Source: Candidatus Marsarchaeota G1 archaeon BE_D (GTDB lineage Archaea > Thermoproteota > Thermoprotei_A > Marsarchaeales > Marsarchaeaceae). From it: a stretch of 64,000 nucleotides of DNA. A model generated the notes under the pieces. That model made no database searches and was not told the origin of the DNA. It was given only the letters and a program-made list of their open reading frames with translations. This document shows, one piece after another, positions 30,608 through 41,400 of the stretch (the first letter of the stretch is position 1; each line of letters begins with the position of its first letter). The translations under genes were made by a program, and so were the position numbers. The stretch is taken from NCBI GenBank assembly GCA_003019595.1, contig NEXD01000003.1:1-64000 (forward strand), in the 5' to 3' direction.

Positions 30608-31245
30608 GAAGAGAGAATTTCCGCAGCCGCTTCAATCAAATCTCGAAACAAAAGCTCAGCAAACTTCACGCTTTTTTTTGCGGAATCCCTGCTTATCACT
30701 ATTGAAAGCGCATTTATTTTTCTTGCGGAAAGCGCGTCGTATTCGGTGCTACCTATTACCGCGCCCATCGTTGGATTTACCCCTATTCTTTTAAACGCTT
30801 CAACGAAAATGTCTGGATCGGGTCTGCCAAAAGGCACTTCGTCGCTACCCACGATAGCGTCGACAAAAGAAAGCACGCCATTTTTGTCGAGAATTAATTC
30901 GGCTGTCGCGGCGTCTGTGAGTGCGGCAATTCCCACTTTTATTCCGGCTTTTTTTAGCATTTCAAGCGCTTTCAACGAATCAGGAAAAAGTTTTATTTGG
31001 CTCAAACTTTCCCTAAAATTCTTTATATAGTCTCTTTCTATTTTTTCAAGGACCTTGTCACTCACTTCACCTACCATCGAGCGTAAAAGCCTTGGTGTGG
31101 CCATCCCAAAAGACTGTTGTAGCGTTTCGTGGTGCACAAAGTAGCCGTTGTCTTCTAGAGCTTTCGCCCACGCCTTAAGATGCACCGAGACGCTATTCAA
31201 AATAGTGCCGTCTGGGGTAAAAACAGCGCCTTTTATTCTACTCAA
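30604..31245 (-). CDS. HAD-superfamily hydrolase (beta-phosphoglucomutase-like)
   Basis: GAVFTPDGTILNSVSVHLKAW, KVGIAALTDAATAELIL, GRPDPDIFVEAFKRIGVNP. The first motif Asp is replaced (FTPDGT rather than FDxDGT). Confidence 0.85.
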   Translation of the reverse strand: MSRIKGAVFTPDGTILNSVSVHLKAWAKALEDNGYFVHHETLQQSFGMATPRLLRSMVGEVSDKVLEKIERDYIKNFRESLSQIKLFPDSLKALEMLKKAGIKVGIAALTDAATAELILDKNGVLSFVDAIVGSDEVPFGRPDPDIFVEAFKRIGVNPTMGAVIGSTEYDALSARKINALSIVISRDSAKKSVKFAELLFRDLIEAAAEILSS

Positions 31246-31340
31246 AATCGCTCATGAGTGATGCACTATCATTATCAAAAACTTTGCTGTCGATATCGAG
31301 CGTGTTTTGAGTAGATTCCAAAGCGCTTATATGGGATTTA

Positions 31341-32399
31341 GTGATAATAGTTCACGGTTTAAAGGTGTCGACCGACCCAAATCTATCGCTACAAAATGAG
31401 GGTTGGTGGGACGCCAAAAGGTTGGATTATTTAAAGTTTCACCACGAAGTGGTGCTTGCCATAAACAGGCTTTTTTCAAGAGGCGAATGGATACTGATAG
31501 GCTCATCCGCTTTGAACGGCTATCTTGACATCTCTGAGCAAAGGTTGGTCACTGGAGTAGACGTTGCGCTTTCGCAAAAAGCCGCACAAGAGTATTTATC
31601 AGATCCGCGAGTTCTTGCTCGAAAATTAAACGAGGAAGTGCAAAAACGCGTGAAAACAGACACGCTCGAGTTCGTCAAAGGCTCTTTAGAGCTTGGTGTT
31701 TTCGAACCGGTGAGGTCTATGCCAGCTGGTCGTGTAAGGCTTGTTGCGATCATTCGAGGCGGTCATCTCACACTGAGGGAGAGCGCAAAATGCTGCTCCA
31801 CGCTTGCCTCAAAACTTGGATTGTTAGACGGAAACCCAAAACTTTTACACGAAAACTTTTCGCCAGTTTACTTTGAGCTCAAAATTTGGTCAAAGGACAC
31901 CACCACGCTGTTAGACAACTCGGTGGTGCACCATTCGATTTCGCAGAGTATGGAGTATCAAAATTTTGTGACAAAGACCCAATCTCTTCCCTCGCTTTCC
32001 GTTCTTGTGCCTCCTATTGAAACACTTGTCGCTTCAAAATTGAACATGATTTACCAATCAAGCATAAATCAAGGTCTAATTCGCGCAACTCCGTTAACCT
32101 CTCATTACGCGGCAAAGTATGGAAAACCAAAGGTTTATGCCGCCGATATTTACGATTTCGTGTTTTCTTCGAAAATCGCCAAATTACCTCAAGTAAAAAA
32201 AGAGCTCAGCCTTATGATAACCGAGCCTGTTAACGCGATGCTCGACGTCACCGCCCATGCGTTCAAAAAGCTCGCATCTACGCATTTGTATCTAGAACTT
32301 AACGCACTGCTTCCTGAAAAAAGACGGTTTGACCAAAACTCTTGGAAAGAGCTTTGCGAAAGAGCGGTGCAAACAACAAAAAGAATACGAGAATCCTAG
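31341..32399 (+). CDS. Putative nucleotidyltransferase-fold protein, distantly AbiEii-like
   Basis: WILIGSSALNGYLDISEQRLVTGVDVAL (GSx..DxD-like), PPIETLVASKLNMIYQS and AADIYDFVF resemble AbiEii-family blocks. Confidence 0.5.
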   Translation: MIIVHGLKVSTDPNLSLQNEGWWDAKRLDYLKFHHEVVLAINRLFSRGEWILIGSSALNGYLDISEQRLVTGVDVALSQKAAQEYLSDPRVLARKLNEEVQKRVKTDTLEFVKGSLELGVFEPVRSMPAGRVRLVAIIRGGHLTLRESAKCCSTLASKLGLLDGNPKLLHENFSPVYFELKIWSKDTTTLLDNSVVHHSISQSMEYQNFVTKTQSLPSLSVLVPPIETLVASKLNMIYQSSINQGLIRATPLTSHYAAKYGKPKVYAADIYDFVFSSKIAKLPQVKKELSLMITEPVNAMLDVTAHAFKKLASTHLYLELNALLPEKRRFDQNSWKELCERAVQTTKRIRES

Positions 32400-33010
32400 C
32401 TACGTGAGTAATCCAAGTATTCGCGTAACGGCAACCAGTTTAACGCCTTAAGCCTGAGTTCGTTTTCTTTCTTTTCAAAAATCGTAATGGAACCTGTGTT
32501 AATTCTTATTCTTCTAATCCATGGCGCTTCTTGATTGAGTGAAACCGCGACAAGAGCTCGAATTATTTCAAGATGCGTCACAAAAACAACCTTTTCGTAA
32601 CCTTTTTTGTGCACCTCTTCAACGAGTGAGTGCGCTCTTTTCATTATGCTCGCAAACTTTTCGATGCCGTACTTGTTTTCTTTGTTAAAGTACTCCTCGT
32701 ACCAATAAGGATCAAGCGTCCTTACTTCTGCGTGGCTTTTTCCCGCAAGCCTTCCTAAGTCCACTTCCTTTAACCTTTCGTCGATGAAGAGAGGTGCATT
32801 GACGGTTTGCGTTATAAGCTGTGCCGAAAGTTTTGTCCTTAGCGCTGGGCTACAATACACAACCTGCACTTCAAGTTTTTGTAGCTCGTTTGCGATCTCT
32901 TTTATTTGTTCTACACCCTTTTGGGTTAAAGCCGGAGGGTTTGATTCATCAGGAAAAACGCGGCGAACATTAGCTTCTGATTCACCATGCCTTACACAAA
33001 AGAGTAGCAT
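32396..33010 (-). CDS. Histidine phosphatase (phosphoglycerate mutase-like)
   Basis: LLFCVRHGESEANV, VVYCSPALRTKLSAQLI, VFVTHLEIIRALV. Confidence 0.93.
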   Translation of the reverse strand: MLLFCVRHGESEANVRRVFPDESNPPALTQKGVEQIKEIANELQKLEVQVVYCSPALRTKLSAQLITQTVNAPLFIDERLKEVDLGRLAGKSHAEVRTLDPYWYEEYFNKENKYGIEKFASIMKRAHSLVEEVHKKGYEKVVFVTHLEIIRALVAVSLNQEAPWIRRIRINTGSITIFEKKENELRLKALNWLPLREYLDYSRS

Positions 33011-33080
33011 TTTTAGAAAAACGCGGAATTTACCTAAAAAGTTTTTTAAATCTTATAACTTTGCTCAAATTTCATGCATT

Positions 33081-34232
33081 GTGATTTCAGAAGAGCGCGC
33101 ATGGGAAATAGCAAAGAAAATTCACTCACTCGCCGAAATCGGTAGCAAAGAGTTTGAATCTTCTAAACTGCTAGTTCAAGCTCTAAAAGAAGAAGGTTTT
33201 GAGGTGGTGCAAGGATATGCAGGAATACCCACGGCGTTTAGGGCTGAAAAGAAAATAGATAAAGGCGCTCGTGTAGCATTTCTTGCTGAGTACGACGCAC
33301 TACCACTTGTGGGTCATGCATGCGGTCACAACATAATCGCCGCTTCGGCATTGCTTTCTGCCATAAAAACGGTGCAAAGAGCGAACAAGGGATCGGTTGT
33401 GGTCATTGGAACGCCAGACGAAGAAGGTAGCGGCGAATGGGCTGGCTCAAAAATAATAATGGCCGAAAAAAATTGCTTTGAAGACATAGATTTTGTGCTG
33501 ATGACACATCCAGGCACTGAGTGGAGCGTTGGCTCCCCCTCGCTTGCAGTTCAGGACTTTGAAGTCACTTTTCATGGTGTGGCTGCTCACGAGGCCGCAA
33601 CACCTGAAAAGGGGGTTAGCGCTCTCGATGCGGCGATTCTGACGTACACCGCGGTTAACATGCTTCGCCAGCACGTTCGTAGAGACGCCAACGTTGTGAT
33701 TCACGGCGTGATAAGAGAAGGCGGAGTGGCGTCTAACGTAACACCTGACAAAGCGGTGCTTGTTTACGGTTTGCGATCATCAGACACCGAATACCTGAAA
33801 GAGCTAATTCGAAAATTCAAAAGAATTGTAGAGGGTTGTTCTATAGCCACTGGTGCGAGTTACACGATCACGCCAATTGGCCCAATGTACACCACTACTG
33901 TGTTTAACGAGCCACTCATGGCGTTTGCTGAACAGGTTTTGAAACAACTCGGTGTAGACGTCGTCCCGTATACCGAAACCACTAAAAGGATTCCACGCGG
34001 TTCAACGGATTTTGCTAACGTGTCCCAAATAGTTCCTTCTCTTGAAATCACCTGCAAAATCGCCCCTCAAGGCACACCATGGCATTCGCGCGACTCTGAA
34101 AAGGCGGCTGTGTCAGACGAAGCAAAAAAAGCGCTCAGTATAGTTAGCGAAGCATTGGCAAGAATTGCAACGCGCTTGCTCACAGATGAACGGTTTGCTC
34201 AAGAAGTAAAAAGCGCGTTCAAGAGCCGATGA
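33081..34232 (+). CDS. M20-family amidohydrolase/peptidase
   Basis: FLAEYDALPLVGHACGHNIIAASALLSA, GTPDEEGSGEWAGSKIIM, HPGTEW, HGVAAHEAATPEKG. The ORF part upstream of 33081 is antisense to the phosphatase gene. Confidence 0.9.
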   Translation: MISEERAWEIAKKIHSLAEIGSKEFESSKLLVQALKEEGFEVVQGYAGIPTAFRAEKKIDKGARVAFLAEYDALPLVGHACGHNIIAASALLSAIKTVQRANKGSVVVIGTPDEEGSGEWAGSKIIMAEKNCFEDIDFVLMTHPGTEWSVGSPSLAVQDFEVTFHGVAAHEAATPEKGVSALDAAILTYTAVNMLRQHVRRDANVVIHGVIREGGVASNVTPDKAVLVYGLRSSDTEYLKELIRKFKRIVEGCSIATGASYTITPIGPMYTTTVFNEPLMAFAEQVLKQLGVDVVPYTETTKRIPRGSTDFANVSQIVPSLEITCKIAPQGTPWHSRDSEKAAVSDEAKKALSIVSEALARIATRLLTDERFAQEVKSAFKSR

Positions 34233-35220
34233 TTTGCACTTGTGCGCCGATGTTGTCTCTTTTTGCCAAAAAAACGCCGTCACAAAAAGGCTTTAACACT
34301 TGACACACATTTTTTGCGCTTTCTTCGTTTTTGAGTAAGCAAACAATAGAACCGCCAAAACCAGCACCGGTTATTTTCGAGCCTAGTGCACCAGCGTCCC
34401 TTGCTAAGTGAATCAGCTGCTCAAGCCTTAGATTTGAGACACCGAGCGAACAAAGCAACCCGTGGTTTAAGTTCATCAACTCTCCTAGCGAATTTAGGTC
34501 GTTTTCCAAAATTTTTCGTGTTGCTTTCTCGGTGATCGCACAGATTGCTTCAAAGATCGTTTCCGTTATATCTTTGTGTTTTTCGAATATCGCTTTAACC
34601 CTTGCTACAGCTTCTCCAGTTGGTATCACTTTTTTGATGTACGCTATCACTATCGGAATTTCTTTTGCTTCAAGTCTTTGTAAAACTGGGGTTTCGTTTT
34701 CTAATCTGAACAACCCTATTCCTCCTTGAGATATGATGCTTGCGTCCATTCCGCTCGATTTTCCCTGTACAAGCGTCTCTACATGTTTTGCAAGTTGCGC
34801 TATTTCTTTCTTGTCCATGGTGATTCCTAAGAGTGTCGAGTAAGCCAGACCGACCGCTTCGATAACAGCGGCCGATGTTCCAAGCCCTACACCTGCTGGT
34901 AGTTTAGATTTGACCATAATTTTTGCGCCACAACTTTGGTTAGCCCTTTTTTGTAACTCTTTTATCGTTTCGACTACGTAAGACGCGTGTTTCAAAGCGT
35001 TTTGAACTTTTTTGATTTCGACTTCGCCGTTTCTTATTTCTAGTTTTAATCCTATAGAAGAAAGTTCTGGGAGCTCTATTCTGACCACACCATCACTGGT
35101 TTTTGACGCAGTTACTTCAACTCTTTTTTGAATGGCCATAACGAGCGCAGGAAAACCATAAACCACGGCGTGTTCGCCAAAAAGCGTGACTTTTGTGGGC
35201 GCGCTCGCGCGAACCTTCAT
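34219..35220 (-). CDS. mvk: Mevalonate kinase
   Basis: SAPTKVTLFGEHAVVYGFPAL, KLPAGVGLGTSAAVIEAV, ITGAGFGGSIVCLL. Confidence 0.93.
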   Translation of the reverse strand: MKVRASAPTKVTLFGEHAVVYGFPALVMAIQKRVEVTASKTSDGVVRIELPELSSIGLKLEIRNGEVEIKKVQNALKHASYVVETIKELQKRANQSCGAKIMVKSKLPAGVGLGTSAAVIEAVGLAYSTLLGITMDKKEIAQLAKHVETLVQGKSSGMDASIISQGGIGLFRLENETPVLQRLEAKEIPIVIAYIKKVIPTGEAVARVKAIFEKHKDITETIFEAICAITEKATRKILENDLNSLGELMNLNHGLLCSLGVSNLRLEQLIHLARDAGALGSKITGAGFGGSIVCLLKNEESAKNVCQVLKPFCDGVFLAKRDNIGAQVQIIGS

Positions 35221-35363
35221 AAGCAGGGTTGCGCTTTATTTCCTATAAGCTTTTTGCCTCATTTATTTAAAAAACTTTTGTATAAACTAACTTTATAAAT
35301 AAAAAAAATTTATAGTCTGAAATTTTAAGAATAGAATTTAAATAACCTATTCCCGAATATCTT

Positions 35364-36815
35364 TTGGTGGCAAAAATGCGCGCGACGTACGACCCTCCAA
35401 GGCTTAAACGCAACGCAATAGGAATATTTGGTAGCTACGCTCAGGCGATGGCGGTCACAGCGCCTCTTGGCTCTGTTGTGTCAAGCCTTGCGGCAGGCGC
35501 GATTTTCGCTGGTGCAAACCTTCCGCTTGTGACTTTCTTTGCGTTTCTTACTTCTGTTCTTTGGATATTTTTGCTCACAAGCTTTAGCAAGAAGATAAAC
35601 TCCGCAGGCGGGTTCTACACTTACACTTCAAACAGCATTGGTCCAAAGGCTGGGTATTTGGAGGCGATCACCGAGTTTCTCGCTTTTCTTTTTACCACGG
35701 TTTTTGAGGGAATGTACGTTGGGATAATCGTTCCCTCCCTCCTTTCTCAGTTTGGCGTTCACCTTCCCACTTGGAGCTGGATTCCGCTCACAATGATAGG
35801 AGTTGGGCTTGCGATTCCTTTCACTTATTTGGACGTTGCAAAGGCGCTCACAAAGTACGTAGCGGTTGGCGCAACGCTTGAAGTGATTGTTCTTTTTGGT
35901 TTGAGTTTATATCTTATAATTAGCGCGGGTTATCACAACACGCTCGCGGTTTTTACTGACTTGAAATTGGCTCCAAGGGGAGTTGCTGGGCTTTCTACGG
36001 GCTATCTACTTGCGGTTATTTCGATTGCAGGAGCAGGAACCGCGACATATTTAGGAGAAGAGACAAAAACACCCTCAAAGACAGTCACGCGAGGCATGTG
36101 GCTTGCTCTTTTGCTAGGAGGCTCCTCGATGCTACTTTCTTCGTATGCGCTTGTTGTCGCTTGGGGGATTGCGAACGCTTCAACTTTGGGCTCAGCAAAC
36201 GCTCCAATAGTCCAGCTTGCCGCAAGGGTTTCAACACTTCTTGCCGTGGCACTCGTTTTGCTTGCCGTAAATAGCCTTCTTGTGTCAAACGTGGGAACTA
36301 ACATCAGCGCCTCAAGAATTTTGTTTAGTCTAGCAAGAGAAAAAGGTGCTCCACAGTTGTTCTCAAAGGTTCATGAAAGACACAAAACACCGTACGTCGC
36401 GGCATTTTTTGTAGGAGCGATTTCTCTTGCGCTCGCTCTTTCAACCCCGCTTCTAATGGGCTTTCTAAACGCGTACGAAATGTTTGCGGTAGCCGCAAGC
36501 TTCTGCTGGATTCTCGGAAGAATTGGCGACTCGATTTCGCTACCCTTCTTTTATCTTAAAAACTTTAGAGAGGAGTTCAGCGTGCTAAAGCACGTTATGC
36601 CATCGTTTGGTATAACGCTAGTAAACCTAATAGGATTAGGTTTGTCCATCGTGCCACTTTCTTATCCGAGTGACGTTTCAATAGCGCTTGTTACGATCGT
36701 GATGCTAAGCTGGATTACCGCTTTTGTTGCGTCAAAAAGAAGAACGGATATGATTGGCGCGTATCTCGTAAATGACGAAGGCGAGCTCGTAATTAAGAAA
36801 TCCAGTTTTCGCTAA
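35364..36815 (+). CDS. APC-family amino acid permease
   Basis: 12 TM-like segments; INSAGGFYTYTSNSIGPKAGYLEAITEFLAF. Confidence 0.92.
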   Translation: MVAKMRATYDPPRLKRNAIGIFGSYAQAMAVTAPLGSVVSSLAAGAIFAGANLPLVTFFAFLTSVLWIFLLTSFSKKINSAGGFYTYTSNSIGPKAGYLEAITEFLAFLFTTVFEGMYVGIIVPSLLSQFGVHLPTWSWIPLTMIGVGLAIPFTYLDVAKALTKYVAVGATLEVIVLFGLSLYLIISAGYHNTLAVFTDLKLAPRGVAGLSTGYLLAVISIAGAGTATYLGEETKTPSKTVTRGMWLALLLGGSSMLLSSYALVVAWGIANASTLGSANAPIVQLAARVSTLLAVALVLLAVNSLLVSNVGTNISASRILFSLAREKGAPQLFSKVHERHKTPYVAAFFVGAISLALALSTPLLMGFLNAYEMFAVAASFCWILGRIGDSISLPFFYLKNFREEFSVLKHVMPSFGITLVNLIGLGLSIVPLSYPSDVSIALVTIVMLSWITAFVASKRRTDMIGAYLVNDEGELVIKKSSFR

Positions 36816-36854
36816 AGTTAATATTTGCCACAAGGGATTAGTGGGTGAGAAGAA

Positions 36855-39560
36855 ATGAGTGAAAAATCGACCCAATTTGTCGAATCGCTAGAAGTTGCCA
36901 GAAAAAGCTATCGCTTTTATTCACTTCAAAAACTTGAAAAAGAGGGTATAGGTAAGGTTTCGAAATTACCGCTCAGCTTAAGAGTTGTTTTAGAGTCCCT
37001 AGTCCGAAATTTCGATGGATTCTCAATAACTGAAGAGGACATAGCGACTCTTGCAAACTGGAATGCAAAAAACCCGGCTGAAAAAGAAATTCCCTTTAAA
37101 GTGTCGCGAGTTTTGATGCAAGACTTTACGGGTGTACCGTGTATCGTGGATCTTGCGGCTATGAGAGACGTGGTTAAGCAGAACGGTCTTGATCCAAAGC
37201 TGATTAACCCAGTGGTTCCGATAGATTTGGTGATCGACCACTCAATCCAAGTTGATTATTTCGGTATTCCTGATGCGCTCAGCAAAAACATGGAGCTTGA
37301 GTTTAAAAGAAACAAAGAAAGGTACGTGTTTTTGAAATGGGCGCAAAAGGCTTTTTCCAATTTTACACTCTTCCCACCTGGTGTAGGAATAGTTCACCAA
37401 GTGAACCTAGAGTATTTGGGCAAAAACGTTGTGGTCGACCGAAATCTGGCGTATTTTGACAGTTTGGTGGGCACCGACTCTCACACAACGATGATAAACG
37501 GTTTAGGCATCGTCGGATGGGGTGTCGGCGGGATCGAAGCCGAAGCTGCGATGCTCGGTGAACCTGTGACATTTCTCACACCAAAAGTTGTGGGCGTTGA
37601 ACTCACAGGCTCGTTAAGGGAAGGAGTGACCTCAACCGATCTAGTTCTTACGCTCACAGAGTTGCTAAGAAAAAAGGACGTAGTGGGCAAGTTTGTTGAG
37701 TTTTATGGCGAAGGTGTGAAAAACCTGAGTGTGCCAGATAGAGCTACCGTGTCAAACATGTGCCCAGAGTATGGCGCAACGATTGCACTCTTCCCAGTGG
37801 ATGAGGCAACACTTGATTATTTGAGATTAACCGGACGTGCCGAAGAGCATGTGAGGCTTGTAGAGGCGTACTACAAAGCGCAAGGAATGTTTGGATTACA
37901 AGAAGAAATTGAATACAGCGAAACGATTGAGTTTGACCTTTCTAGCGTTGAACCAACTGTTGCGGGACCTTCATTACCATGGAGCAAACTCACGTTTGAC
38001 AAAATTCCTTCTACGATAGACAAGCTTGTTGTAGAGAGAAACAAAAAGAAGGGTGGACAGGGAGGAAAAAGGCGTGTCGAAGTGATTTTGGAAGACGGAA
38101 AAAAGGTGAGTTTGGGCGATGGTGATATAGTGATCGCCGCGATAACAAGCTGCACAAACACAAGCAATCCAACGCTTATGATTGGCGCGGCTTTGCTCGC
38201 AAAAAAAGCCTTTGAGCTTGGCCTACACCCTCCTCCGTATGTCAAAACAAGCTCCGCCCCAGGATCAAGGGTGGTCACGGACTATTTAACAAAAAGCGGA
38301 CTTATGGCTTACCTTGATGCGCTTGGTTTTTCGATTGTGGGCTATGGGTGTACTACGTGTATAGGTAACAGTGGTCCTCTACCTTTACCTATTGAAAAAG
38401 CGATTCAACAAAATGAGCTTATCGTCGCAAGCGTGCTTTCAGGAAACAGAAACTTTGAAATGAGGATTAACAAGGACGTAAGGGCAAACTATCTTATGTC
38501 TCCACCGCTTGTGGTCGCGTTCGCGCTTGCAGGCAGTGTGAACAAAGACCTTTCAAAAGAGCCTATAGGGATTGGCAAAAGCGGACCTGTTTACCTTAAG
38601 GATATCTGGCCAAACACGAAAGAAATAGAAGAAGTGATCAAGAATTCTATCGATCCAGAAATGTTCAGGCGTCGTTACTCAAACTTCGAAAACATGGTGC
38701 CAGAGTGGAACAAGCTCGAAGCGCCTTCGGACGTGATTTTTAATTGGGATCCGAAAAGCACCTATATCAGGAAACCTCCTTTCTTTGACAATTTCTCTAT
38801 CGAATCTCTTCCCAAATTGCACGACATAAGAGGCGCCCGCGCGCTTCTTATACTTGGAGATTCTGTCACCACAGATCACATATCTCCCGCTGGCTCTATT
38901 GAAAAGGACTCGCCAGCTGGTAAATACCTGATTGAACACGGAGTTCAGCCTGCCGACTTTAATTCATACGGCGCAAGAAGAGGAAATCACGAGGTTATGA
39001 TGAGAGGAACTTTTGCCAACACAAAGATCAAAAACCTCATGTTACAGGGCGTTGAGGGGGGCTATACGATTCACTACCCGAGCGGCGAAAGAATGACAGT
39101 TTACGAAGCTGCGATGCGATATAAAGCAGAAGGTGTACCGCTTGTCGTGATAGCGGGTAAGGAGTATGGCGCTGGTAGCTCAAGAGACTGGGCGGCTAAG
39201 GGGCCTGCGCTTTTGGGCGTAAAAGCGGTTATAGCCGAAAGTTTTGAGCGTATTCACCGCTCAAACCTTGTTGGAATGGGCGTCCTGCCTTTGCAGTTTT
39301 TGAACAACGAAAACGCAAAGAACCTTGGCCTTAAGGGCAACGAAAAGTATGACATACTTGGCTTGACAAATCTTAAACCATCGCAACTTTTGACCCTAAG
39401 AATTACAAGAGAAAATGGGGAAGTTCTTGAAACAAAGGTCAAAGCGAGACTCGACACACCAGTTGAAGTGGAGTACTATCTTAATGGAGGAATTTTGCAC
39501 TACGTTCTAAGAAACATAATTAAAAGGGCAAAAGGAATCAGCGTGGTTGAGCGCGTCTAG
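36855..39560 (+). CDS. acnA: Aconitate hydratase (AcnA type)
   Basis: [82 protein letters not shown]. Confidence 0.97.
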   Translation: MSEKSTQFVESLEVARKSYRFYSLQKLEKEGIGKVSKLPLSLRVVLESLVRNFDGFSITEEDIATLANWNAKNPAEKEIPFKVSRVLMQDFTGVPCIVDLAAMRDVVKQNGLDPKLINPVVPIDLVIDHSIQVDYFGIPDALSKNMELEFKRNKERYVFLKWAQKAFSNFTLFPPGVGIVHQVNLEYLGKNVVVDRNLAYFDSLVGTDSHTTMINGLGIVGWGVGGIEAEAAMLGEPVTFLTPKVVGVELTGSLREGVTSTDLVLTLTELLRKKDVVGKFVEFYGEGVKNLSVPDRATVSNMCPEYGATIALFPVDEATLDYLRLTGRAEEHVRLVEAYYKAQGMFGLQEEIEYSETIEFDLSSVEPTVAGPSLPWSKLTFDKIPSTIDKLVVERNKKKGGQGGKRRVEVILEDGKKVSLGDGDIVIAAITSCTNTSNPTLMIGAALLAKKAFELGLHPPPYVKTSSAPGSRVVTDYLTKSGLMAYLDALGFSIVGYGCTTCIGNSGPLPLPIEKAIQQNELIVASVLSGNRNFEMRINKDVRANYLMSPPLVVAFALAGSVNKDLSKEPIGIGKSGPVYLKDIWPNTKEIEEVIKNSIDPEMFRRRYSNFENMVPEWNKLEAPSDVIFNWDPKSTYIRKPPFFDNFSIESLPKLHDIRGARALLILGDSVTTDHISPAGSIEKDSPAGKYLIEHGVQPADFNSYGARRGNHEVMMRGTFANTKIKNLMLQGVEGGYTIHYPSGERMTVYEAAMRYKAEGVPLVVIAGKEYGAGSSRDWAAKGPALLGVKAVIAESFERIHRSNLVGMGVLPLQFLNNENAKNLGLKGNEKYDILGLTNLKPSQLLTLRITRENGEVLETKVKARLDTPVEVEYYLNGGILHYVLRNIIKRAKGISVVERV

Positions 39561-40162
39561 TCTTGAGCTTTCAAAGTGCCAGCGACACTCTTTTTGACCT
39601 TTCTCCACTCTTGTCCCTTGAATCTTTCTTCCAAATAAACATTCCCTCTTTCGTGATACCCATACCTCTCCCAATAGCCATCTATATAACTTCTAATCAC
39701 GTGAACCTCAGTGACCCATTTTGCACTCTTCCAGCCATAAAGGTGAGGAATAAATGGTCTCGCCGGAAATCCCTGTTCTGGTCTTAGCGGCTTTTCGTTC
39801 ATTTCAATTGCGATGATCGCTCGCTCATCAAGCGCGTCTTCAAGCGGAACTGGTGCGCTGTAACCGTCAAGACAAAGAAACACAACCCATTCCGAGTCGC
39901 CTTTCGGTCGTGCTTCTTCAAGAAGCGCTCTTAGAGAGACTCCTTTCCACCTTACGTCTTTTATGCTCCACTTGGTGACACAGTGAAAGTCGCTTGTGTA
40001 TTCCACGGTGGCTTTTTCTTTTAGCTGCTCGTATGTAAGGCTAAACGAATTTTCGACGTTTCCCGAAATGCGAAGTCTGTAGCTTTTAATATCCACTTCA
40101 GGCTGTCCTAATGCGGAATACAAAATCCAGTTCCGAGAATAAAATTGACCCTTTGGTAGCAT
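39557..40162 (-). CDS. Sulfite oxidase-like molybdopterin-domain oxidoreductase
   Basis: [53 protein letters not shown]. Confidence 0.92.
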   Translation of the reverse strand: MLPKGQFYSRNWILYSALGQPEVDIKSYRLRISGNVENSFSLTYEQLKEKATVEYTSDFHCVTKWSIKDVRWKGVSLRALLEEARPKGDSEWVVFLCLDGYSAPVPLEDALDERAIIAIEMNEKPLRPEQGFPARPFIPHLYGWKSAKWVTEVHVIRSYIDGYWERYGYHERGNVYLEERFKGQEWRKVKKSVAGTLKAQD

Positions 40163-40174
40163 ACTAATTTAAAT

Positions 40175-40465
40175 TTAAAGGTGAGCTATAAGATGTCGTT
40201 TTATAACGGCTTTTAGTTTGCTCAATGAGTGGTTTAAAACCAAAATGAACAGCAAAAGAATCATCGCGCCGCCCATCAAAACTTGGTTTAAAAGTAGTAG
40301 AATCCAAGTTTGTGTGGGTAGCTCTACCTGCTCTAAAAGTGAGAGAAGCTGTTGCAAATTAATAAGAAGAGAATAAACCGCCTGACTGTTGCTTAAAACA
40401 AGAGAAAAAGTGATCACCGCCGCTAATCTTCTTCCAAGCCACACGTTGGCACTCGAAAGTTTCAC
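40175..40465 (-). CDS. Small membrane protein
   Basis: 96 aa, two or three hydrophobic segments; directly downstream of a divergent promoter region; possibly a partner of the sulfite oxidase-like gene. Confidence 0.45.
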   Translation of the reverse strand: MKLSSANVWLGRRLAAVITFSLVLSNSQAVYSLLINLQQLLSLLEQVELPTQTWILLLLNQVLMGGAMILLLFILVLNHSLSKLKAVIKRHLIAHL

Positions 40466-40714
40466 AACCGAAATACATGTGATTGTTTTATAAATTTAGC
40501 GCGGTGTGTGTAGAAGTTCTGCAATTAGTGCGCTCACCAACGTGTTGTACACACGGTAACGCGTCCAGCGCTAAAATGGTGTGGATTTCTCTTGTAGAGC
40601 AAAATTATGCCGCTAACATCCACCAAAATATTCGAGAACCAACAAATGCCAAAAATTCCCAAACGCAGTGCTTAATTGTTTTCAATTTGTAAAAAAAGCA
40701 TTGGTGGTGCGTTT

Positions 40715-41398
40715 GTGTTAAAGGTGTGCGAACTATTTACGAGTGTGCAAGGCGAAGGGGAAGTTATTGGAATTCCTTCGCACTTTGTAAGATTGTATGG
40801 GTGTAACTTGAAATGCGTTTGGTGTGACACAAAGTATAGCTGGATTAGACAAGACAGAGCACAAGAGGGTGTGGACTACTACTTAATGAGTGAGGATGAA
40901 ATAGCAAAAAAACTCGCCTTTGGAACGCCAGAAATTGTGCCTCTTGTCACGATCACAGGCGGCGAACCGCTGTTACAAAATATTGAGCGACTTGTTGCGC
41001 TTATTAAGGAATACCGTCACAAAATAGTCGTCGAAACAAATGGAACGATTAAACCGTGTGACGAGCTCCTGAAACAAGTGGACATATGGTCAGTTTCGCC
41101 AAAATTAAGAAATTGTGGCGAGATTGTAGAAACAAATCTTTCCTGGTTAAAATTCGCAAAATACTATTATGTGAAATTCGTGATTATAAACCCGTGGTAT
41201 GACCTTGAGGAAGTCTATGAAGTTTGCTCAAAATGGGGTATACCAAAGGAGCGTGTCTTCGTTCAACCGGATGGAAATAGACCCGATTACTCTAAAGCGC
41301 TTGCTGAGCTTGCGGAGGCCAACTTAAAGGGTAATTGGGGCTTTAGAGTGTGTTTGCAACTTCACAGAGTGGCGTGGGGTCATAAAAGAGGTGTTTGA
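40715..41398 (+). CDS. queE: 7-carboxy-7-deazaguanine synthase
   Basis: VCELFTSVQGEGEVIGIPSHFVRLYGCNLKCVWCDTKYSW radical-SAM CxxxCxxC variant; TITGGEPLLQ; ETNGT. Confidence 0.94.
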   Translation: MLKVCELFTSVQGEGEVIGIPSHFVRLYGCNLKCVWCDTKYSWIRQDRAQEGVDYYLMSEDEIAKKLAFGTPEIVPLVTITGGEPLLQNIERLVALIKEYRHKIVVETNGTIKPCDELLKQVDIWSVSPKLRNCGEIVETNLSWLKFAKYYYVKFVIINPWYDLEEVYEVCSKWGIPKERVFVQPDGNRPDYSKALAELAEANLKGNWGFRVCLQLHRVAWGHKRGV

Positions 41399-41400
41399 AA

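Noticed and set aside
32784-33080. N-terminal extension of the M20 peptidase ORF
   Set aside because: Antisense to the histidine phosphatase gene; homology-like sequence begins at the GTG at 33081.
37871-38278. Antisense ORFs within acnA (135 aa and others)
   Set aside because: Shadow ORFs of aconitase codons; no start context or motif.
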